DNA of 50,782 nt, from the NCBI GenBank assembly GCA_945898095.1, contig CAMDHE010000017.1, forward strand, positions 1 through 50,782, in the 5' to 3' direction. The position numbers were made by a program, and so were the translations under genes. The notes beneath the pieces are model-generated. The model made no database searches and was not told the origin of the DNA. It was given only the letters and a program-made list of their open reading frames with translations. This DNA comes from Roseateles toxinivorans. Lineage in GTDB: Bacteria; Pseudomonadota; Gammaproteobacteria; Burkholderiales; Burkholderiaceae_C. Positions 44,545 through 50,782 of the stretch are shown piece by piece; positions within the stretch are counted from its first letter, which is position 1; each line of letters starts with the position of its first letter.

Positions 44545-46245
44545 TTATTCGAGCAGCAACTCGGTCCGCACCGTACCGGCACGTTCAGCGCTGGCCTTGA
44601 GTGACAGCTTGGTGCCTTTGGGCGCCTTGATGACCCATTCGCCAACCGCCCGGTCAGCGGTGACTTCACGGTTCGGCAGAAAAGCCAGTTGTGAGCTCTT
44701 CGGGCCATGGCCCTCGAGCTGCGGGCCTTCCATGCGCGGCTTGCCGCTGATCAGGCTGGCGCTGCCGTCGGCAGGCAGATCGATCTCGAAGATCACGCCG
44801 CGCACGACCTTGCGCTCGAGCGCCCGTTTGGTCACATAGGCCGGCAGATAGCCGCTATTGGCCACGGCGAGGCGGACGCGCCAGCTGTCGTCGCCAAGCG
44901 CTTCGACCTCGGTGCGCAGCAGCTCCAGCTTGGGCAGGCTCAGCGCGATCTGGTTCATCCAGCCTGGAAAGCGCGCCGCTTCGCGCTCGCGCAGATTCGG
45001 TGGCGGGTTGCGCCAGTAATTTAGCTTGTCCCAGCCGCCGATCTCGACCGCGCCGAGTTGCGGATGCATGAACGGTGTCCATTCGATATGGGCCTGGCCG
45101 CCGCATTGCTCGTCGCTCCATTTCAGCAGCTTCAGATCGTCCTCGACCGGATGGTCGCGGTACCAGTCGACCCATTTATAGCCTTCGATGCCGGCTTCCT
45201 TGTTCGGTGCCCAGAGCTCAACCACCCAGAACAGCGCGCCGAGATGCTCATAGACCCAGTCCTGCGTGCCGGTGATCACTTCCTTCGGGTGGTATTTGAA
45301 GTCATGCCAGATGCTGATGGCCGGATAGCCACTGTGCTTTTCGCCCAGCGCCGAAAAACGCTTGTAGGCCCACAGGTCCTCGGGAATCATGTCGTCGTCG
45401 CTATGCCCGCCCATCGGCCGCAGGATCACGCCGCTGTGGGTGTGATAGCTGATCGCAGCGCCGATGTTCTTGTGCGCGACGATGAACTCGACCATCGCCC
45501 GCACCTCGGGCTCGCTGGTCGGGAAAGCGCCGGCGCCGACCTGCTGGTATTCCTGGCGCCAGTCGCTGGGGAAATTGCGGTTCAGGTCAAGGCCTTCGCG
45601 GTCCTTGTTGATGCGTATCGTGATGCCGTCATGGTTCTTGATGAAGCCTTCGGGCAGCAGCCGGTAATAGTCGCCGCCGAATTCACCCGGCTCGCGCGCC
45701 ACCATCAGGCGTGGCTCGCCGGGGTATTTCTTGTACGTGCCATGCGGGTCGGGCACACGCATGCTGAGGATGCGGCCGTCGCCATCGACATCCTCGACCG
45801 TCAGACCATCCACCGGTTCCTCGTCATAGGGATAGGGCTTGGTTGACGAACGGATATGGCGCGGCCGGTCGGCCAGGGCCAGCTCGGCGCCATCCGGGTT
45901 CAGGCGCGGCACCATATAGATGGTGCGCGAATCAAGCAGATAAGTGATCTGCGGATCGACGCCGTAACCCTGCATCAACTGGTGCAGGTAGTACAGGCAG
46001 GTGGTCGAGGCGGTCAGCTCGGCGGCGTGGATATTGCCGTCGACCCAGAAGGCCGGCTTGTCGACATCGGCGCCGGTGGCCTGGTTGGTCAGCACCAGCA
46101 TCCAGATCTCGCGGCCTTCGTAGCTCTTGCCGATCGATTGCATCTGCACCAGACCGGGCCTGGCTGCGGCATAGTCGCGCAGCAAATCGGTCAAAGGTTC
46201 GTAACGGTAAAACTGGTCAAATTGTGGATGCGGGAGGTTTGTCAT
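44545..46245 (-). CDS. M14 family zinc carboxypeptidase
   Basis: A 566-residue metallopeptidase. Zinc ligands are His and Glu in VDGNIHAAELTAS and His in AISYHTHSGV; the general base Glu is in FWVVELWAPN. The Arg-rich substrate pocket includes YMVPRLNPDGAE and LDLNRNFPSDW. There is no signal peptide, unusual for digestive M14 members. A beta-rich C-terminal domain of about 150 residues follows. ATG 46245 (MTNLPHPQFDQF) is chosen over an upstream GTG. Confidence 0.9.
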   Translation of the reverse strand: MTNLPHPQFDQFYRYEPLTDLLRDYAAARPGLVQMQSIGKSYEGREIWMLVLTNQATGADVDKPAFWVDGNIHAAELTASTTCLYYLHQLMQGYGVDPQITYLLDSRTIYMVPRLNPDGAELALADRPRHIRSSTKPYPYDEEPVDGLTVEDVDGDGRILSMRVPDPHGTYKKYPGEPRLMVAREPGEFGGDYYRLLPEGFIKNHDGITIRINKDREGLDLNRNFPSDWRQEYQQVGAGAFPTSEPEVRAMVEFIVAHKNIGAAISYHTHSGVILRPMGGHSDDDMIPEDLWAYKRFSALGEKHSGYPAISIWHDFKYHPKEVITGTQDWVYEHLGALFWVVELWAPNKEAGIEGYKWVDWYRDHPVEDDLKLLKWSDEQCGGQAHIEWTPFMHPQLGAVEIGGWDKLNYWRNPPPNLREREAARFPGWMNQIALSLPKLELLRTEVEALGDDSWRVRLAVANSGYLPAYVTKRALERKVVRGVIFEIDLPADGSASLISGKPRMEGPQLEGHGPKSSQLAFLPNREVTADRAVGEWVIKAPKGTKLSLKASAERAGTVRTELLLE

Positions 46246-46481
46246 GGGTTTGTCCGGTTGCCCGGCGATTGTGACCAATCTGCCGAGGTCCTGCTGCGGC
46301 GCTACTTGCCAGTAGAGGCTGAGTACCTGATGAAACTGGGTTTACAGCCACTTTGGCATGCTGTTCTCCGTGGCGAAGGCCCGCATTCGATCGCCAATGG
46401 CGTGGCGCTGTTTTCGAAGTTTTATGGTCAGCGATTCAACAGCGGCGGCGCTGGCTTCACGCGGGGTTTGCCTCGGCCGCG

Positions 46482-46796
46482 CTAACCCAAGCCGCGAGGG
46501 CTTATGCAGAGCATCTCCTGTTCAATCAGCGCCTCATGATCACCCACATTCACCGGGATGATCTGCCCGTCCTGAATCAGCAACTCGAGCGTGATGCGGT
46601 AGGACAAATTGATGGAGACCGAGTGCAGGCCGTCCAGCCGGCCGCGCAAAGGGTGCAGACGCAGCGCCGGATGCGCAGGGTTGGCTTCGAGAAGCTGGAG
46701 TGTTTTCAGGTACTGCTGTCGCAACTCGGGGTGACGTTTCAGGAAACGCGCGGCCCGAACGTTGTATTGCGCGGTAAAGACCAGCGCGAAAGCCAT
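46482..46796 (-). CDS. RelE/ParE-superfamily toxin
   Basis: A 104-residue protein with the YafQ/RelE layout: an N-terminal helix pair (AARFLKRHPELRQQY), then HPLRGRLDGLHSVSINLSYR and ITLELLIQDGQIIPVNVGDH. The Arg in SYRI is the usual RNA-contacting residue. Its ATG overlaps the antitoxin stop (TAATG), the normal coupled arrangement. The toxin frame is intact while the antitoxin frame is broken. Confidence 0.8.
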   Translation of the reverse strand: MAFALVFTAQYNVRAARFLKRHPELRQQYLKTLQLLEANPAHPALRLHPLRGRLDGLHSVSINLSYRITLELLIQDGQIIPVNVGDHEALIEQEMLCISPRGLG

Positions 46797-47051
46797 TACA
46801 TCGCGTCCAGCCGCGCCAGGTGGGCTTCGGCCGACTCTTGCACGCTGAGACCTGCCGCCAGGTCGACGCGGGTCTGCGCCAAAGCGGCGCTCAGTTCACA
46901 TTCGCGCAGATAGTGGTACTGCGCCATACCCATCACCACAAACTTTTTTTTTGCCACGGACCGACACAACCGCTTCGGGCGCGCTGCTCAGGGCAAGCTC
47001 GATGGCCGAGATGCCTTTGGTTTTAAGGTCGTTGGCGCTGATATGTGACAT
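46796..47051 (-). pseudogene. Phd/YefM-type antitoxin with a +1 frameshift in an A9 run
   Basis: ATG 47051 starts MSHISANDLKTKGISAIE, then EAVVSVRGKKK. On the minus strand nine A residues (plus-strand T run 46944-46952) follow; with eight A the frame continues KFVVMGMAQYHYLRECE and then LAAGLSVQESAEAHLARL to a TAA that overlaps the toxin start. As written it ends early out of frame. Explanations are a homopolymer error, a true inactivation, or polymerase slippage that restores some full-length antitoxin. Corrected length is 84 residues. Confidence 0.75.
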
Positions 47052-47086
47052 GGCGGACTCCGGGAGCGTGGTCAAGCAGGATTTCA

Positions 47087-47122
47087 ATCATCCGATGAAT
47101 CGTGCGATTGATCGTGCGATGA
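47087..47122. repeat. Three 12-bp tandem repeats upstream of the toxin-antitoxin operon
   Basis: The plus strand reads ATCATCCGATGA, ATCGTGCGATTG and ATCGTGCGATGA back to back. Each unit holds an ATCnnnCGAT half-palindrome (ATCG-TG-CGAT in two of them). The array sits 36 bases before the antitoxin start and is well placed as an autoregulatory operator. Confidence 0.6.
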
Positions 47123-47238
47123 ACATAGTTTGAGGTAAAGGCGGTGCGGAGCAGGTCTGCGACCAAGGGTGGTGCTGCGCCTGACGGGAGTAGCAGTAGC
47201 TTTACAGCGATTCACATCGAGCGTATTATTTCTTCTAG

Positions 47239-47261
47239 CGGAATGCTATTCCGTTTAACGG
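47239..47261. promoter_or_regulatory. Overlapping palindromes, probable IclR operator
   Basis: CGGAATGCTATTCCG (47239-47253) is a perfect 6-3-6 palindrome, and CCGTT-T-AACGG (47251-47261) a perfect 5-1-5 palindrome that shares its last bases. GGAAT-n3-ATTCC type sites are usual for IclR regulators. They end 8 bases before the iclR start, so binding should shut off its own gene. Confidence 0.6.
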
Positions 47262-47269
47262 GAAATTAG

Positions 47270-48118
47270 ATGCCTGAAGCCACTAACCAACCGGGATCCA
47301 CGCGCGCAGCCAACGGCCGTCCATTGTTGTCAACGGATCGGGCCCCGAGCCCCGTCAGCCGCGCTGTCGCCCTGCTCAAGCTCTTGGTGGAAGCCGGCGA
47401 GCCGCTGGGTGTCACACAACTGGCGGGCCTGGTCGACCTGCCGACCTCGACCGTGCATCGGCTGCTGCAGTTGCTCCGGGCGGAGGGCTTGGTCGTCTCA
47501 CTGGAATCGCGCACTTATGGAATCGGTCCTGAGCTGCAGCGCATCTCGGGAATCGTGGTTGGCGGCATGAAACTTCCTGAACTTGCCGCCCCATTCGTCA
47601 AGGGCATCGCACACAAATTCGACGAGACGGTTCTCTTCGGCGAATACATGCGCACGCATGGCTCCCTCATGTTCACCGTGCGGGCCGATGGCGCACAGCT
47701 GCTTAAGTACGAGATCGAAATGTTTCGGCCCCTGTCACTTCTCTGGGGCGCTTCCGGCAAAGCGGTGCTCGCCTATCTCGACGAAAGTGAGATCGGCGCG
47801 ATTCTCGAAAACGAATCGCCGTCCCCGGGCAAAAAACAGCCGCTGCCCAAGCTCTGTGCGCTGCTCGAAACCCTCGCTGAAGTACGCCGCAATGGGTATG
47901 CCGTCACGCAAAGTGAAAAGTTGCCCGGGGCCCGAGGTATTGCCGCGCCTGTCTTCAATGCAGCCGGCGTGGTCGGAAGCATCTGCCTCACATCGCCCGA
48001 AATGCGAACACCAAATATCGGCGTCGTCAAGATTGCCCGGGAAGTGATGCGGCAAGCCCGTGAACTGTCGCGCAGTCTGGGCGCGCCGCTGCAAGGGAAG
48101 CCGGCCGACGTGCTTTAG
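47270..48118 (+). CDS. IclR family transcriptional regulator
   Basis: A 282-residue regulator. The winged helix (SRAVALLKLLVEAGEPLGV, VTQLAGLVDLPTSTVHRLL, SRTYGIGPELQRI) is followed by the GAF-like effector domain (LLWGASGKAVLAYLDESE, GYAVTQSEKLPGARGIAAPV). These proteins usually control a nearby catabolic operon in response to a small organic acid. The dioxygenase, SDR and Bug genes downstream on the same strand are its likely targets. Confidence 0.92.
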   Translation: MPEATNQPGSTRAANGRPLLSTDRAPSPVSRAVALLKLLVEAGEPLGVTQLAGLVDLPTSTVHRLLQLLRAEGLVVSLESRTYGIGPELQRISGIVVGGMKLPELAAPFVKGIAHKFDETVLFGEYMRTHGSLMFTVRADGAQLLKYEIEMFRPLSLLWGASGKAVLAYLDESEIGAILENESPSPGKKQPLPKLCALLETLAEVRRNGYAVTQSEKLPGARGIAAPVFNAAGVVGSICLTSPEMRTPNIGVVKIAREVMRQARELSRSLGAPLQGKPADVL

Positions 48119-48201
48119 CAAGAAAGGCCAAGCCTCTCTCTGGAAGTTTGTGGAAGAGTGGCCTGCGCTTTCGCAGGCGTGAACATCAAAGGAGACCCGA
48201 C

Positions 48202-49068
48202 TTGAAAGTGATCACGCACGATGCCGCGCTCGGCGCGGATGTCTACGGACTGGATTTGACAAAGCCCCTCAGCGGGGACGTTGTGGACGAACTGCGCAAA
48301 CTCTTTCATGAGCGCGGGGTGGTGGCAATTCGCGGCCAAAACCTGACCCCGCTTCAACAAGTGGCGTTCGGCCGCTATTTCGGCAGTCCGGAAGAGCATT
48401 TCCTCAGCAAGTTCCTCGTCCCAGGCCGGCCTGAGCTGCTGGTCGTGTCGAACGTCATCGAGAACGGAAGGCAGATCGGCCTCATCGATGCCGGCAACGA
48501 ATGGCACACGGACCTCTCCTATGCCGAACGGCCCACCTATCTGTCGATGCTCTACGCATTGGAAGTGCCGCAAGCGGACGGCAAGTCGCTTGGCGACACG
48601 CAATTCGTCAGCACTGCGGCAGCGTACGAGTCCCTCGACGAAGCAAGCAAGCAGAAGCTGAAGGGCAAGACCGCAATTCACAGCTACGCGGCGCGCACGC
48701 GGGCGAGGGCGGCTGCCAACAGCGCGCGCCCGATGCCATCGAAGGAAGAACTCGACAAGGTGCCCGATGTGGAGCACCCCATCGTGCGGCATCACCCATA
48801 CACGGGACGCGGCTGCATCTTCATCAACAAGGCGTACACGACCGAAATCCGGGGCATGGCAGAGAGTGAATCCAGCGCAGAACTCGAGTTCCTCGTTTCC
48901 CATATTTCCCAACCCCGCCACTTCTTCCGGCATAACTGGCAGCCGGGCGATCTGCTGGTATGGGACAACACGCAAACGCAGCACCTGGCGACGCATGACT
49001 ACAGCGCGGACCAGCGCAGGCGCATGCACCGGGTGAGCCTCAAGGGCACCGTCCCCTATGAGCAATAG
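48202..49068 (+). CDS. TauD/TfdA family Fe(II)/2-oxoglutarate dioxygenase
   Basis: A 288-residue non-heme iron oxygenase. The iron-binding HxD is in GNEWHTDLSYAERP and the distal His with the 2-oxoglutarate Arg in RRRMHRVSLKG; VVAIRGQNLTPLQQVAFGRY and WDNTQTQHLATHDYS are family blocks. Such enzymes hydroxylate taurine, phenoxyacetates, alkyl sulfates or similar compounds and so release sulfite, aldehyde or phenol. Start TTG 48202 is fixed by AAAGGAG upstream. The SDR gene overlaps its 3' end. Confidence 0.9.
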   Translation: MKVITHDAALGADVYGLDLTKPLSGDVVDELRKLFHERGVVAIRGQNLTPLQQVAFGRYFGSPEEHFLSKFLVPGRPELLVVSNVIENGRQIGLIDAGNEWHTDLSYAERPTYLSMLYALEVPQADGKSLGDTQFVSTAAAYESLDEASKQKLKGKTAIHSYAARTRARAAANSARPMPSKEELDKVPDVEHPIVRHHPYTGRGCIFINKAYTTEIRGMAESESSAELEFLVSHISQPRHFFRHNWQPGDLLVWDNTQTQHLATHDYSADQRRRMHRVSLKGTVPYEQ

Positions 49069-49888
49069 ACCTATGGCTCACAGTCCGTTTCACCTCGAAG
49101 GCCGCGTCGCGGTCGTTACCGGCGGCGCGAAAAATATCGGCCGCAGCATCGCGCTGGCACTCGCACGCGATGCTCGCGCTATTCCCGTGATCCTCTACGG
49201 CTCCGATACCGACGCCGCCTCCAAGATGGTGGCGGAACTTGAGGAACTAGGCATCAGTGGGGGCGCATACCAAGTCGACATCAAGGATGTCGCCGCGGTG
49301 CGGGAAGTCATCGTGCAGGTGGAGAGGGACTTCGGCCGGATTGACATCCTCGTCAACAACGCGGCGGTCAGGCCTTCCCAGAAGATCAGCGAGATCACGC
49401 TGGAAGATTGGGATGCAGTGATCGCCACCAACTTGCGGGCTCCTTTTTTCCTTAGCCAGGCGGTCCTGCCCGGAATGGTGAAACGCGGCTGGGGCCGCAT
49501 CATCAACATCGGCGGGCTTGATGCGTATTGGGGCAAGCCGCGCAGGGCGCATAACGTCAGCGCGAAACTGGGACTCGCCGGGCTCAGCCGAGCCATGGCC
49601 AATGAAGTCGCCCGGTTCGGGGTCACGGTGAACGTGGTCGTTCCCGGTACGACCGATACCTACCGCCACAGCCCGGAGTGGTATCCGGAAATCGACAGGT
49701 TCTACGAAGAGCGCAAGCAGCGCATCCCCATGGGACGGCTCGGGCGGGCGGAGGAAGTAAGCCAAGCCTGCCTGTTCCTGGCGAGCGAGCAAGCCTCCTA
49801 CACGACGGGCCAGGAGCTGTTCGTCAGCGGCGGCGCGTTTCCGATGGTGCGGCAACCCGCGGACGAATACCCGGCAGATGAATTCTGA
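49058..49888 (+). CDS. Atypical SDR family protein
   Basis: A 276-residue short-chain dehydrogenase fold with a normal cofactor site (VTGGAKNIGRSIA, VNNAAVRPSQKI). The usual catalytic Ser and Tyr are not found: where YxxxK is expected the sequence is AHNVSAKLGLAG (Asn four before Lys), and INIGGLDAYWG has Gly at the Ser position. ATG 49058 overlaps the dioxygenase stop; ATG 49073 is an alternative. It may be a divergent reductase or a non-catalytic partner. It could act on the dioxygenase product. Confidence 0.85.
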   Translation: MSNRPMAHSPFHLEGRVAVVTGGAKNIGRSIALALARDARAIPVILYGSDTDAASKMVAELEELGISGGAYQVDIKDVAAVREVIVQVERDFGRIDILVNNAAVRPSQKISEITLEDWDAVIATNLRAPFFLSQAVLPGMVKRGWGRIINIGGLDAYWGKPRRAHNVSAKLGLAGLSRAMANEVARFGVTVNVVVPGTTDTYRHSPEWYPEIDRFYEERKQRIPMGRLGRAEEVSQACLFLASEQASYTTGQELFVSGGAFPMVRQPADEYPADEF

Positions 49889-49936
49889 AGGGCGGCCAGC
49901 GCACCTCTGATCCACAAACGAACTGGAGAGACAACC

Positions 49937-50782
49937 TTGAACAGCCATTTCCTTACACGCCGCCGCCTGGTCATGTCGACCGTCGCCGCCTGTTGTGCTC
50001 ATATGGACCTCGCACATTCGCAGGACTACCCTTCGCGAACGGTCAAGGTGATCGTTCCTTTCCCGGCGGGCGGAGGAACAGACAAGATCACGCGTGTCGT
50101 GACCGAGCGACTCGCACAGGCATTGAAACAGCCCTTCGTGATCGACAACCGGGGCGGCGCAAGCGCGAACATCGGCGCAGCGCTGGTTGCGAAATCGCCA
50201 GCTGATGGACACACTATTCTCGTGGGGGCGCCGAACCACACGGCCAACATCAGCCTTTACCAGAACCTCGGATACGACATCCTGGTCGACTTGGTGCCGG
50301 TCACCATGCTGGCCGCCACGCCGCTGATGCTGGTTGTACATCCCTCGCTCGGTATCAAGGACCTGCGCCAGCTCATCGACTATGCGAAGAAGAACCCCGA
50401 CAAGCTGGCATACGCATCGAACGGAGCGGGCAGTGCGCCGCACCTTGCGGCGGAGATGTTCTGCCAGCAGACCGGAACACGGATGACACACATCCCTTAT
50501 CGGGGAAGCGCGCCGGCGGTGCTCGCAGCACTGACGGGAGAAGTGCAAGTCATGTTCGGCAGCGTGCCGTCGGTGCACGAGTTCGTCAAAGTGAACAAGC
50601 TCATCGCCCTCGGCGTCACGAGCGGCCAACGCACTCCCCTCGTTCCGGAAGTGCCCACTCTTTCGGCGGCCGGCCTGCCCGGGTACGAGATGCTCACTTG
50701 GTACGGCTTCTTCGTACCGAAGGGAACCCCTCCTGAAGTGATCCGCCGTCTGTATGAAAGCACGCACGAGGTTCTCGAGGAC
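49937..50782 (+). CDS. Bug family tripartite tricarboxylate transporter substrate-binding protein, 3' end cut
   Basis: An open frame of 282 codons to the window end. The start TTG 49937 follows GGAGA; the signal region (TRRRLVMSTVAACC) has a Tat-like arginine run, then QDYPSRTVKVIVPFPAGGGT, NRGGASANIGAALVAKSPAD and HIPYRGSAP, the Bug landmarks. About 40 residues are missing. It closes the IclR, dioxygenase, SDR operon as the likely substrate receptor. Confidence 0.9.
   Translation, partial: MNSHFLTRRRLVMSTVAACCAHMDLAHSQDYPSRTVKVIVPFPAGGGTDKITRVVTERLAQALKQPFVIDNRGGASANIGAALVAKSPADGHTILVGAPNHTANISLYQNLGYDILVDLVPVTMLAATPLMLVVHPSLGIKDLRQLIDYAKKNPDKLAYASNGAGSAPHLAAEMFCQQTGTRMTHIPYRGSAPAVLAALTGEVQVMFGSVPSVHEFVKVNKLIALGVTSGQRTPLVPEVPTLSAAGLPGYEMLTWYGFFVPKGTPPEVIRRLYESTHEVLED

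Noticed and set aside
46330-46485. Frame MKLGLQPLWHAVLRGEG between the M14 and toxin genes.
   Set aside because: Only 51 codons with no ribosome site and no known motif; could be a gene fragment but cannot be supported.

Overview
The window looks like chromosomal DNA from a GC-rich betaproteobacterium, most likely Burkholderiales. The basis is two Bug-type (TctC) solute-binding proteins, a PACE efflux protein, an isoquinoline-1-oxidoreductase-type molybdenum hydroxylase pair and high-GC codon use. I saw no rRNA, tRNA, CRISPR array, complete insertion sequence or phage gene.

Bases 1-36,760 form an accessory catabolic island. It holds hydrolases for amide, ester and sulfate bonds: two M81 (MlrC-type) metallopeptidases, two CocE/NonD hydrolases, two sulfatases, a YtcJ-like amidohydrolase, proline iminopeptidase and a beta-lactamase-fold hydrolase. 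With them are oxidative and amine enzymes (DadA-like, two other FAD enzymes, class III aminotransferase, agmatinase/guanidinobutyrase-type ureohydrolase, enolase-superfamily enzyme) and transport (TonB receptor, Bug protein, MFS, DMT, PACE). A sugar block (MFS, GH13 glucosidase, Gfo/Idh) lies at 4.5-8.4 kb. The genes form several long, tightly packed operons. The start regions of most of them carry the same two-box element, GTATACTnnnTGTnnAC, with the two GTnnAC boxes always 11 bp apart. One FCD-type GntR regulator (30,720-31,484) is the natural candidate to bind it. I read bases 1-36,760 mainly as one GntR regulon; this is inference.

The island is also decaying. There are remnants of a tricarballylate dehydrogenase, an aldehyde dehydrogenase, an aminotransferase, a Tat-exported serine hydrolase, a polyamine permease, an ornithine cyclodeaminase and a VOC protein. 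Two of them (ALDH, aminotransferase) lead operons and have lost their middle but kept promoter, start and C-terminus, so the intact downstream genes may still be expressed.

Bases 37,022-46,245 look more like core genome: a DUF4143 ATPase behind a perfect 37-bp palindrome, purB, a GNAT acetyltransferase, pyrF, an IorAB-type oxidoreductase pair, an esterase homologue lacking its catalytic serine, and an M14 carboxypeptidase. A RelE-type toxin with a frameshifted Phd/YefM antitoxin follows (46.5-47.1 kb).

Bases 47,239-50,782 are a second, separate catabolic operon: IclR regulator behind overlapping palindromes, TauD/TfdA dioxygenase, an atypical SDR and a Bug protein that runs off the window.
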